Positions 1-6,751 are shown, counted from the first letter of the stretch. The stretch: 11,366 nt of DNA from Anaerolineaceae bacterium UBA5838 (GCA_002432795.1 DJGU01000063.1:1-11366), one strand, 5' to 3'. Numbers and translations: made by a program. Notes: generated from the letters alone by a model not told the origin.

Positions 1-288
1 ATTATTTGTGAGGCAATACGCAGTACGGAGATCGGGATCGGTGGTGGTAGGATAGTAAGTTCCGGCCATCACCCAGATCTGATCTCCCGATTGGGCAATT
101 GCTAGGGCATTTTGCAAGTCACAGGCTGTTAGCCAGCTGAAGCAATCGCCAATCCCGCTGGTAACATACAGGATACTGGCCTGGGTTTGAGAACTGCTGG
201 ATTTGGCTGAAGCATTGTTTCAGCCTATGACGATCAAAAGAAGAACTGAAAAAGAAAGGATGACCAAAACTAGATTTTTTGTTTTCAT
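1..288 (-). pseudogene. Beta-helix (choice-of-anchor-type) lipoprotein gene, 5' part, interrupted by TGA
   Basis: The gene starts at ATG 288-286 and runs off the left edge. The first 22 residues are a signal peptide: MKTKN, then a hydrophobic stretch ending LLLIVIG. The next codon (222-220) is TGA, exactly where a lipobox cysteine is expected. The frame then stays open to base 1 and is clearly protein-like: a Ser-rich linker, then segments such as ILYVTSGIGDCFSW, ACDLQNALAIAQSGDQIWV and AGTYYPTTTD. This is the conserved N-terminal part of secreted right-handed beta-helix proteins common in Chloroflexota and Bacteroidota. No good in-frame restart is seen between the stop and the conserved segment. 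The likely native product is a surface lipoprotein. It is called a pseudogene because of the stop. A sequencing error or readthrough cannot be excluded. It is co-directional with the beta-helix gene at 653-2527. Confidence 0.75.
205..225. repeat. Perfect 7 bp inverted repeat containing the TGA
   Basis: On the minus strand, GGCTGAA and TTCAGCC flank a 7-base loop. The premature TGA of the beta-helix gene lies inside the first arm. If the codon had been TGC or TGT, the arm would pair over only 5 continuous bases; with TGA it pairs over 7. Confidence 0.9.
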
Positions 289-295
289 CGAAGAA

Positions 296-301
296 CCTCC
301 C
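296..301 (-). promoter_or_regulatory. Shine-Dalgarno for the 288 start
   Basis: GGGAGG lies 7 bases before ATG 288-286 on the minus strand. The motif and spacing are near ideal and fix this start, showing the gene was built for translation despite the TGA 22 codons later. Confidence 0.85.
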
Positions 302-577
302 TTAATTTTGAATGTGCGGTGTGATCAGAGATAATTGACAGGAATAAGCAACCTGTCTGTGGGTTTAAGCAGTGCTCAAACCCCGGCTAAATATAAGAAA
401 GAATCTTTAGGATAACAATAATTATTATATAGGTTTTGTTGGCAAAGAACAACAACAATTCTCTTAGTATTAACCTTACCTTTTTTTAATTCTCCTTTTC
501 CTAATGCCACAGAGATACTAAAGCAATATCGTGGCTGGTCATGCGAAAGGTTGATATAAGGATACCGGTCCATCCGA

Positions 578-599
578 GGTTTGGCATCTTCGCCAAACC
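578..599 (-). terminator. Strong stem-loop 54 bases past the CSLREA gene stop
   Basis: GGTTTGGC 578-585 and GCCAAACC 592-599 form a perfect 8 bp stem with a 6-base loop. It sits just downstream of the stop at 653 in the transcription direction of the minus-strand gene, a natural place for a terminator or 3' end stabiliser. Neither flank has a T tract, so it is not a classical intrinsic terminator. Confidence 0.4.
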
Positions 600-652
600 A
601 GAGCAACCTCCTCAAAGTTACCGTTATGATCTAATTTAAAGGTCAGGCACAC

Positions 653-2527
653 TCATCTCAATATGACCGGCAGATAGGTGCTGGCGGATTTGCATGCTGA
701 AAACTCCGACTGCCCCTGGCTGGGTCCCCAGGCTGTCGCGGTGTAGAACATGTACGGGTCGGGCAGCGGCAAGTTAATTACAAACTCTGCCAGCCCACCC
801 ACGGCAATACCTGGCACATACCCCAAATAGACCTGTCCTTCGCCGTGACCTGAAGGGTCGCAGGTATCGCTGGCAAAGAAGGAGACGTCAAGTCCCTCAC
901 CTTCCAGCGTGGGCACCTCCACCGAGATCAACACCCTGCCCGGGCTTGGAAAGCTGACTCTCTTGATGACGGGGAAATTCTGGATATTATCGCTCTCGTC
1001 CGGGTCGTTGGGCGTCACACCTTGCTGGTCAATTGATCGCCAAAGGTCGATGCCCAGCTCGCTGTTGTCATGGATTTGGTTCCCCGTCACTTTCGCGTAA
1101 GCCGACTCGATTTCTATGCCATTTCCACCATTGTACGCAATGACGTTTTCGTAAGCGTCGCTAATTCCGCCTATGTTGGTATCCATGGCGTATTGCACCA
1201 TGATCCCATCCATCCCGTTCCCAAAAGCCTGCCCCAGGTTGTTGACGCCGATAAAGTTACCCCTGATCGAGGTGTTTAGGCAGTTTTCCCCCACGAAGAT
1301 TCCCTGGCGTGTGTTTCCTGCGATCACATTCCCGGAACCCGCATCCGTTCCGCTAATAAAGTTGTTCAGGGAACTGCTAAGCGTAATCCCGAAATTGTTT
1401 GGCAGAGCGGCGGTTTGGGATGCATTCAAGCCGATGGTATTCCCGCGAATAGACGTGAGGTCGCTGTTAACCACATCAATCCCAGCCCATCCATTCCCTG
1501 AGATCAGGTTCCCCTGCCCAGCTGCATCCCCCCCAATGATATTTCCGGAAGACACAGCAGCACCGCCGTTACCAATCCGAATACCAGAGTTTCCATTGGG
1601 AACAGCCACCGTCCTGCTAAAGTCGGTGCCAATGTAATTCCCCATCACTACGTTCTCGTTACCAACCACGAATACCCCGTTGGAAGTATTTCCGCTGATA
1701 ACATTGCGCCTGCCTGCCGTGCTTCCGCCGATCGTATTGCCGGTTGAATTGGAAACATACACCCCGGTGGAATTGGGCAGGGCGGTAACTCCATCATCCT
1801 TGACCCCAATATAATTCCCTTTTACTACGTTTGTGGCACTGTCCAGGATGTATATGCCGGATCCTGTGTTGCCGGAGATAACATTGCGTTCCGCAGCTGT
1901 ATCTCCACCGATGACGGACGATGCAGTATGCCACAGCTTGATCACCCCTGAGTTCGGTTTGTCGACGATGTACGGCCAAACCATATTCCCGATTTTATTG
2001 CCAGTGATGAGTAACCCAGTCACCGGATCACCGGTGGGAGGCCAGACGGAAATGCCATAGTTGCCAAAATCGGCAATGGTCATGTTCTTGATGGCACAGT
2101 TGTTTGCCCGGATCTCAAGCCCGGGGTACGAACCCTGGTTGCCATCCAAAACAAGCACCGAACCATCGTGCATATTCGGTCCCTGGATGGTTGTGTTAGC
2201 CACCATGAGCCCAGGCAGGGCTGTCAGAACGTTGATGATGGTCGGAGTGGTAGGTATACTATGGTCGATGTCGAAAGTGATCACCGTGCCGTGCATCGCT
2301 TGCAGTTCGTTGGCAACCTTGATCGCCCCACGCAAGGTGCATATCTCGTTGCCCGGAGCAGTTTCGCAAGGCAACCCAAAGCCTACATCCGGCTCGTCCC
2401 CGGTGGAATTGACTATGATTGGAGTGGGTTCTTGGGCACGGGTTGGCTCAGCCTGGGCTCCCAGGCTGAGAATTAGCAGCAGCAGGACGAAAAAATGAAC
2501 CATGTGCTTGTAGGATTGCTTTGGCAT
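653..2527 (-). CDS. Secreted CSLREA-domain right-handed beta-helix repeat protein
   Basis: The product has 624 residues. Residues 1-26 form a signal peptide: charged MPKQSYKH, hydrophobic core FFVLLLLILSLG, and probable type I cleavage after AQA. Residues 37-88 match the CSLREA-type domain (IIVNSTGDEPD, then CTLRGAIKVANEL, then TVITFDI). Residues about 100-496 are parallel beta-helix coils rich in GN, SGN and IGG turns. A longer repeat of about 60 residues is visible: NVISGN at 215 and 275, NLISGN at 340, NVIAGN at 400 and NVIAYN at 461. Residues 518-612 form a C-terminal beta domain (FFASDTCDPSGHGEGQ, TATAWGPS, SEFSAC), common in this family. The protein ends YLPVILR. It is probably exported and surface-associated. 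The fold suggests carbohydrate binding or adhesion, but no catalytic residues can be assigned. The start is supported by CAGGAGG 6 bases upstream. Confidence 0.93.
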   Translation of the reverse strand: MPKQSYKHMVHFFVLLLLILSLGAQAEPTRAQEPTPIIVNSTGDEPDVGFGLPCETAPGNEICTLRGAIKVANELQAMHGTVITFDIDHSIPTTPTIINVLTALPGLMVANTTIQGPNMHDGSVLVLDGNQGSYPGLEIRANNCAIKNMTIADFGNYGISVWPPTGDPVTGLLITGNKIGNMVWPYIVDKPNSGVIKLWHTASSVIGGDTAAERNVISGNTGSGIYILDSATNVVKGNYIGVKDDGVTALPNSTGVYVSNSTGNTIGGSTAGRRNVISGNTSNGVFVVGNENVVMGNYIGTDFSRTVAVPNGNSGIRIGNGGAAVSSGNIIGGDAAGQGNLISGNGWAGIDVVNSDLTSIRGNTIGLNASQTAALPNNFGITLSSSLNNFISGTDAGSGNVIAGNTRQGIFVGENCLNTSIRGNFIGVNNLGQAFGNGMDGIMVQYAMDTNIGGISDAYENVIAYNGGNGIEIESAYAKVTGNQIHDNSELGIDLWRSIDQQGVTPNDPDESDNIQNFPVIKRVSFPSPGRVLISVEVPTLEGEGLDVSFFASDTCDPSGHGEGQVYLGYVPGIAVGGLAEFVINLPLPDPYMFYTATAWGPSQGQSEFSACKSASTYLPVILR

Positions 2528-2533
2528 AAAAAA

Positions 2534-2540
2534 CCTCCTG
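2534..2540 (-). promoter_or_regulatory. Shine-Dalgarno for the CSLREA protein gene
   Basis: CAGGAGG lies 6 bases before ATG 2527-2525 on the minus strand, an excellent match that fixes this start. Confidence 0.88.
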
Positions 2541-2643
2541 GTGGTAGAACGGGCGAGATGTGTAAAATGGGCTGTGAAGTTGTGGATCTTGCGCAGCGGC
2601 TCAAGGATATTCAGTTAAATTTTGGGTTGAATTTATGCAAGAA

Positions 2644-2649
2644 ATTATA
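2644..2649 (-). promoter_or_regulatory. Candidate -10 box (TATAAT) for the CSLREA protein gene
   Basis: A consensus TATAAT lies in an AT-rich stretch about 117 bases before the start codon, implying a leader of roughly 110 bases. A perfect TTGACA is present at 2665-2660, but only 10 bases separate it from TATAAT, too short for a normal sigma-70 pair. No good -35 is seen at 16-18 bases. Confidence 0.4.
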
Positions 2650-2801
2650 CAATAAATTTTGTCAAATAGCTGAAAATTGAGGAAAAATTTCCAGGGCTGG
2701 AATGTGGGGATGGCAAGCGTAGCGAGACTGAAGAGGGCAATGTCAGGTTGAACCCTGCAAAAATACACGGGGCTGGCTACGCAACCTTACCTACGAAAGG
2801 C

Positions 2802-2826
2802 AGATCGCCGCGCTTCGCTCGAGACA
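2802..2826. repeat. Probable decayed half of the 135 bp element
   Basis: The segment starts AGATCGCC and ends CTCGAGACA. It resembles the right half of the nearby 135 bp elements (AGATCGCC to CTCGCGATGACA) with internal loss. It looks like a relic of a fourth copy. Confidence 0.4.
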
Positions 2827-2852
2827 CCTTGAGGCGGGATGTGACAGAATCT

Positions 2853-2987
2853 TGTCATTGCGAACCCCCGGAGCAGGAGGACCCCGCGTTTGGGCGTACG
2901 GAAAGGGGGTGTGGGAATCTAGCATTAATTATTCAGTCGAGGAAGAAAGGAGAGATCGCCACGGTCGCAAGCTCCCTCGCGATGATA
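2853..2987. repeat. 135 bp inverted-end element, copy 1
   Basis: The left end is TGTCATTGCGA and the right end is TCGCGATGATA. The internal arms GGGAATCT and AGATCGCC are also roughly inverted. The right end has one extra mismatch (GATGATA for GATGACA). Confidence 0.8.
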
Positions 2988-3042
2988 CGAACAACAGATT
3001 CTTGCGGTACCCAATGCCGAACTGTGCGGGCGCAGGTAAGAT

Positions 3043-3062
3043 GGGTTTGGCATGCCAAACCC
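3043..3062. repeat. Perfect 20 bp palindrome, copy 1
   Basis: GGGTTTGGCATGCCAAACCC is identical to its own reverse complement. It lies in the linker of repeat unit 1. Confidence 0.95.
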
Positions 3063-3096
3063 CTACAACCGATGGCCATATACCCAATGGCCTTGC

Positions 3097-3121
3097 GGCC
3101 AACGCACCATAATCGTTGGCC
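3097..3121. repeat. Perfect 8 bp stem-loop in the unit 1 linker
   Basis: GGCCAACG 3097-3104 pairs with CGTTGGCC 3114-3121 across a 9-base loop. The matching place in unit 2 has lost most of the pairing. Confidence 0.8.
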
Positions 3122-3169
3122 TGCAATATAAAGATGTACGCGCGCAGGGGGTGGGATTTGACAGAATCT

Positions 3170-3304
3170 TGTCATTGCGAACCCCCGGAGCAGGAGTGCC
3201 ACAAGTTTGGGCGTACGGAAAGAGGGTGTGGCAATCTCGCTTTTATTATTTTGTCGAGGAAGAAGGGAGAGATCGCCACGGTCGCACGCTCCCTCGCGAT
3301 GACA
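3170..3304. repeat. 135 bp inverted-end element, copy 2
   Basis: TGTCATTGCGA at the left end and TCGCGATGACA at the right end form an 11 bp inverted repeat with one mismatch. Inner arms GGCAATCT and AGATCGCC extend the symmetry. The length is the same as copies 1 and 3. Confidence 0.85.
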
Positions 3305-3359
3305 CACAAAACAGACTATCGCGATACCAAATGCCCAGGTGTGCGGGCGCAAGGAAGCT

Positions 3360-3379
3360 GGGTTTGGCATGCCAAACCC
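3360..3379. repeat. Perfect 20 bp palindrome, copy 2
   Basis: Identical to the palindrome at 3043-3062, exactly 317 bases later. It is absent from the shortened unit 3. Confidence 0.95.
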
Positions 3380-3472
3380 CTACAACCGATGCCCATACAA
3401 CCAACGCACCAATAAACATTGTCCTGCAATATAAAGATAAACCGGAGCAGGGGGCGGGATGTGACAGAATCT

Positions 3473-3607
3473 TGTCATTGCGAACCCCCGGAGCAGTAGG
3501 ACCACGCGTTTGGGCGTACGGAAAGGGGGTGTGGCAATCTCGCTTTTATTATTCGGTCGAGAAAGAAAGGAGAGATCGCCGCGGTCGCAAGCTCCCTCGC
3601 GATGACA
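3473..3607. repeat. 135 bp inverted-end element, copy 3
   Basis: The ends are TGTCATTGCGA and TCGCGATGACA, with inner arms GGCAATCT and AGATCGCC. It is followed by a shortened linker that fades into unique sequence near 3640. Confidence 0.85.
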
Positions 3608-3705
3608 CACACAACCAATGCCCATATATCCAATCCCCCAATAAGCATTGACCCAACATCACGCCCTTATGCTGGCTATTCTCAAATTCCTGAAGTGGGA
3701 TACGC

Positions 3706-6003
3706 TTACTTGCCCGTAAAAAGCTTGCCTGAGCTGCCAAAGTGATGCGCGAGGGTGCCGTCGGGGAATTGGATGGTGGTGTTCTTGCCATCCCGCCGCA
3801 CTTCCAGCCCCCTGAAACGCACAATCAAGGGCCAGGGGCAGGGGTTCTCGCCTGAGATGCTGACTTTCTGCTCATTGATGATCTGGATTCCGGCCACTTC
3901 AAGCAACAGCAGCGGCGGCAGCAGTCCGCGCATGCCGTTGCGCTTTCCCCAGCAGGAGCCACTATTGCTGGTGAAGCCCTCCATCAGGGCGTGCTCGCGC
4001 TTGAGCATGCCTGTAAAGCCCAGCATCAGCCGGCTGAGGAGCTCGAAGGCGAGTTTCTTTTCACCGATGCGGTTGAGATGCTCGATCAGGAGGCAATTCC
4101 AGCCAATGTTCACGCTGCCGCCATCGGTTTTGGCGGGGTTGAGGTCGGTGGGCAGACCAAAACGGTAGCGGAAATCCTGCGGGGCTGCCCAGGTGGGCAG
4201 TTCTGCCTCACCGGCTTGCCCCTCCCAACCCAACTGCTGGCTGATATCGGTAATTTCCAAATCACTGGTGTAGACCTGCACTGATCCTTTGGCAACCTCC
4301 AAATTCTGCAGGCGGTCAAAGCGCGAGAAGACGCTTTCGGTGGTGATGTGGAAGCCGTAGGTGAGCCAGGTCATATTGCTGGATGTGATGGTTTCACGCA
4401 GCTCCTGCCCATAAATATCCGTGCCAACCACCTGGAAGTCCTTTGGCATGCAGTAGGCGTGATGCTTGAGCAGGATATTCAGCCTGGCGGGGGTTTCGAG
4501 CCGCACACTCTGCCAATTCGGATCGGGCAGCTCCACCTCGATTACTTTTTGGGATGGGAGGACGCGGTGGGTGTCGCGGTCGATGAAGGAGGCGCCGGGC
4601 TGTTCGGAGCGAAAGCGGGTGATGGCTGCCCCGAGACCTTCCTGATGAGGGCGGATTTGCGCGGAGAGCTGCTCGTTGCCCAGCACGCGCGTCATCCGTT
4701 GGAGTGTTTCGAGTTCGCCCGAGAGCAGGATTGCCAGCCCCAGGCTTTCGGTGCTCGAGATGCGGGTGGGTAAAGACTCTTCCCGCCAGATATCAAAATT
4801 GATCAGGTCTGAAAGCCGGGCGTGGTCAGGGTTTGGCCACTCAGGCAGTCCGTCCTGGTCGCGGTCGTGCTGCGGGGAGAACCAGCGCAGGGTTTGCTCT
4901 GCCAACACAGGCAGGCATTCCGCCAGGAATGAGGGCTGCTGATGGTAGGTGTGGACGTCCCAGACCAGTGCGGCAAGCTGCGGGAATGGCGGCGCGTTTT
5001 TGTGTTGAGGGTTTTTGAGGATTGAACGGATCAGGTCAACCGCCAATTGGGTTTGGGCGGGCAGAAGCGTACGCAATAACTGACGGATCTCCAAGATCGA
5101 GGACTGGTCCGAGCTCAAACTCAAAAACCTGAGCTCGTGAGCCTTGCTGACAGGACTGTGGGTGTTGCGCCTGTCAAAGAAAGGCAGCCCTTGTTCAGGA
5201 TCCTCCGGCTTTTTGACGAGCAGGTTGGCTTGATCCTGCATGGCTTTAAAGACCAGGTTCCAGTCATGCAGTGGGGTTTCAATTTCGAGCGCGCGGGCTT
5301 GATTGGCGACCTCGAGGCGGGCAACTTCTGCCTGCCAGTTGGCGGGGAAGGCTTTGAGAGCGCGTTCCTGGCTTTGGGTAGGCGAAAAAGCCAGGCTGCA
5401 GCGCCAGAGGATGGAGAATTCTTCTCCAGGCTGAAGCAGCTGGTTGATCTCGAGCGCCTGGTTGGGGCTGATAACCGGCTTGGGCATGCCTTCCATGACC
5501 AGGGCGACGGTCAGCTCGCCGCTTTGCCCACGCAGATAGGTTTTGTAATCCAATTTCGTGATCGACATTCCCTGCCCACCATCCAGCGGCACCAGCAAGC
5601 CTGCTACACGTGCACTCAGCTCAGCATTTTCCGTGCTGGTGTTGCGCAGGGTTACGCGCCCGCTGATGGCATAGGGCTCGCGCGCCCAAAACTCGAAGGA
5701 GGCTTGCGTCTCCGGGTCGGGTGAGAGGTTCAGCTTGGCATAGTTTGAGGTGAGGCTGTCGATGCGGGGAGTGGAGAAATATTCGTTCAGGTTTTGGTAG
5801 ATGTGCTTGTTTCGGGTGACGAAAGGAAAGATGCGGAAGGATTGCGCCTGCAACCCCAGGCTGGTTTGCAGCGAAAGCGGCTGAGCCGGCTCGAGTTCCA
5901 GCTGCCAGACGATATCCGGGCTTTCCAGATCGGTCGCGAAGGCGTGATCCGCCGCCAGCGTGAGGCTGATGGGGTCGGTGGTGAAGTAGGGTCCGGAGGG
6001 CAT
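3706..6003 (-). CDS. Six-hairpin glycoside hydrolase-like protein, substrate unknown
   Basis: The product has 765 residues, with no signal peptide or membrane segment, so it is probably cytoplasmic. Residues about 1-235 look like an all-beta N-terminal domain. Residues about 240-480 and 600-710 are helical and carry features seen in (alpha/alpha)6-toroid glycosidases of the MGH1-like / GH63 / amylo-glucosidase type: HDRDQDGLPEWPNPD at 379-393, GGSVNIGWNCLLIEHL at 628-643, and EGFTSNSGSCWGKRNGM at 675-691. Residues about 485-585 appear to be a beta-rich insertion. The C-terminus (724-750) is beta again (PLIVRFRGLEVRRDGKNTTI). Candidate acidic residues are D382, D384, E388 and E675, but catalytic roles cannot be fixed by eye. 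It resembles proteins from Anaerolineae genomes that act on, or are predicted to act on, oligosaccharides. No Shine-Dalgarno is seen; TATACT lies 6 bases before ATG. Coding is certain and function moderate. Confidence 0.75.
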   Translation of the reverse strand: MPSGPYFTTDPISLTLAADHAFATDLESPDIVWQLELEPAQPLSLQTSLGLQAQSFRIFPFVTRNKHIYQNLNEYFSTPRIDSLTSNYAKLNLSPDPETQASFEFWAREPYAISGRVTLRNTSTENAELSARVAGLLVPLDGGQGMSITKLDYKTYLRGQSGELTVALVMEGMPKPVISPNQALEINQLLQPGEEFSILWRCSLAFSPTQSQERALKAFPANWQAEVARLEVANQARALEIETPLHDWNLVFKAMQDQANLLVKKPEDPEQGLPFFDRRNTHSPVSKAHELRFLSLSSDQSSILEIRQLLRTLLPAQTQLAVDLIRSILKNPQHKNAPPFPQLAALVWDVHTYHQQPSFLAECLPVLAEQTLRWFSPQHDRDQDGLPEWPNPDHARLSDLINFDIWREESLPTRISSTESLGLAILLSGELETLQRMTRVLGNEQLSAQIRPHQEGLGAAITRFRSEQPGASFIDRDTHRVLPSQKVIEVELPDPNWQSVRLETPARLNILLKHHAYCMPKDFQVVGTDIYGQELRETITSSNMTWLTYGFHITTESVFSRFDRLQNLEVAKGSVQVYTSDLEITDISQQLGWEGQAGEAELPTWAAPQDFRYRFGLPTDLNPAKTDGGSVNIGWNCLLIEHLNRIGEKKLAFELLSRLMLGFTGMLKREHALMEGFTSNSGSCWGKRNGMRGLLPPLLLLEVAGIQIINEQKVSISGENPCPWPLIVRFRGLEVRRDGKNTTIQFPDGTLAHHFGSSGKLFTGK

Positions 6004-6009
6004 GGATTA

Positions 6010-6015
6010 AGTATA
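6010..6015 (-). promoter_or_regulatory. Candidate leaderless -10 (TATACT) for the glycosidase-like gene
   Basis: On the minus strand TATACT is followed by TAATCC and then ATG at 6003. The 6-base gap would place the transcription start at or next to the A of ATG. No Shine-Dalgarno is present, and the -35 region is weak. Confidence 0.55.
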
Positions 6016-6131
6016 AACTGTTTGGCATTGATTGCTGTAAAAAACGCCTGTTGATGTGAGGCAATAGGTTATTAACTTGAATTTTGTGGAAAAGATCTGG
6101 CTGAGGATAAAAAGCTCCAATTCTCTGTAAC

Positions 6132-6193
6132 GACCCACCCCCTTTGTCCCCCTCCCACCGCTTCGCTGGAGGGGGTGAGGCGCTACGGCATTA
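6132..6193 (+). repeat. 62 bp GC-rich interspersed repeat, copy A
   Basis: It runs from GACCCACCCCC to GGCGCTACGGCATTA and differs at one base from the copy at 7248-7309. Inside, CCCCCTCC 6148-6155 pairs with GGAGGGGG 6168-6175 across a 12-base loop, a very stable hairpin. Its right half overlaps the first unit of the 92 bp tandem array. Confidence 0.9.
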
Positions 6194-6456
6194 CCAAAAT
6201 CTGTGGTAGCCGTCTCCATTTCACTGCGCGCTACACGAATCTTCGACCATCGCTGCGCTGGATGGGGGTGAAAAGTCAAGTCATTACTTATATCCGTGGT
6301 AGCCGTCTCCATATCGCTGTGTGCCACATGGATCTCCGACCAATGCTTCGCTGGAGGGGGTGGGGCGCTACGGCATTACCAAAATCCGTGGTAGCCGTCT
6401 CCATTTCGCTGCGCGCTGCACGGATCTCCGACAATTGCTACGCTGGAGGGGGTTGC
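6164..6456. repeat. Tandem array with 92-93 bp period (three units plus a fragment)
   Basis: CGCTGGA and its variant start at 6164, 6256, 6349 and 6441 (spacings 92, 93, 92). GTGGTAGCCGTCTCCAT recurs at 6203, 6296 and 6388. Units 1 and 3 share GGCGCTACGGCATTACCAAA; unit 2 has diverged there. Unit 3 has an inverted pair ATCCGTG and CACGGAT around the conserved core, less perfect in the others. Confidence 0.9.
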
Positions 6457-6653
6457 GGGGTGTCGCCGAATATTGCCGAATTTAGTGATAAGACAATAAA
6501 AACTTTTTCAAACCGCAATAGAACTAACTTTTATTATTTTACGAGTTAAGAACATAGCACAGGGAAAGGCAGATGGATTTCTTATAAACAGATCGGTAAC
6601 ACCTTTTTTTGTGAGAAATTGAGTAGATTCGATACACTCTGCGCGCATACGTG

Positions 6654-6704
6654 CCCTCCACCCCCTCCAGCGAAGCGAAGGGAGGGGGAGTGAGGGGGTG
6701 GGTC
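6654..6704 (-). repeat. GC-rich interspersed repeat, inverted copy B
   Basis: On the minus strand it reads GACCCACCCCCTCACTCCCC and continues through TTCGCTTCGCTGGAGGGGGTG. It shares the ends and hairpin of copies A and C but is more diverged and lacks the GGCATTA end. It lies about 50 bases past the stop of the DUF559 gene. Confidence 0.8.
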
Positions 6705-6751
6705 AGTTGCCAAGGTTCCGGCTGCTCAAACTACTTAAAAAAATTGCAAAC

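Larger units (their letters stand above)
289..652. other. Intergenic region between the two beta-helix genes
   Basis: No convincing gene. It holds a Shine-Dalgarno (296-301) and three inverted repeats. GACAGG 337-342 pairs with CCTGTC 352-357 across a 9-base loop and could be an operator or leader hairpin. GGGTTT 361-366 pairs with AAACCC 378-383, with inner pairs after one mismatch. A strong stem-loop at 578-599 is listed separately. A possible 79-codon minus-strand frame (615-376) has a TTG start, contains the 578-599 hairpin, and has no recognisable domain. Confidence 0.6.
2842..3640. repeat. Tandem array of 303-317 bp units (two full, one shortened)
   Basis: The landmark TGACAGAATCTTGTCATTGCGA recurs, beginning at 2842, 3159 and 3462, so the unit lengths are 317 and 303. 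Each unit has a 135 bp element with inverted ends followed by a linker. The linkers of units 1 and 2 share the palindrome at 3043 and 3360, the segment CCCTACAACCGATG, and GTCCTGCAATATAAAGAT or a close variant. In unit 3 the linker jumps from GATGACACAC straight to ACAACCAATGCCCATA, so about 70-80 bases including the palindrome are missing. Several open frames cross the array, but they are repeats translated in more than one frame and are not supported as genes. The 2528-3705 interval shows no other gene. Confidence 0.9.
6004..6751. other. Repeat-rich intergenic region
   Basis: No supported gene. It contains one direct copy (6132-6193) and one inverted copy (6654-6704) of a GC-rich interspersed repeat, plus a 92-93 bp tandem array (6164-6456). 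Bases 6457-6653 are AT-rich with nothing recognisable. A 106-codon minus-strand frame (6327-6007) is mostly translated repeat and ends in unrelated sequence. Confidence 0.7.

Noticed and set aside
220..222. Selenocysteine recoding of the lipobox TGA
   Set aside because: The hairpin contains the TGA itself and has a 7-base loop, unlike a bacterial SECIS, which lies downstream of the codon. No selenoprotein machinery is visible in the window.
376..615. 79-codon minus-strand open frame
   Set aside because: TTG start, no recognisable domain, and it contains a strong stem-loop expected to be a transcript end. A gene cannot be excluded, but nothing supports one.
1173..1637. 154-codon plus-strand frame and similar ones across 900-2500
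   Set aside because: Shadows of the beta-helix gene; the repeats in the real protein keep the opposite strand open.
2644..2665. Classical sigma-70 promoter from TTGACA and TATAAT
   Set aside because: The spacer is 10 bases instead of 16-18, so only the TATAAT was kept, as a weak -10 candidate.
2842..3640. CRISPR array
   Set aside because: The repeat units are 303-317 bp and nearly continuous, with no short repeats separated by unique spacers and no cas genes.
2748..3651. Several open frames of 65-199 codons on both strands
   Set aside because: They are translations of the tandem repeat in different frames, with the same peptides recurring per unit and no Shine-Dalgarno or domain.
6007..6327. 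106-codon minus-strand frame with repeated METATTD peptides
   Set aside because: The repeated part is the 92 bp tandem repeat, and the rest runs through the start region of the glycosidase-like gene.
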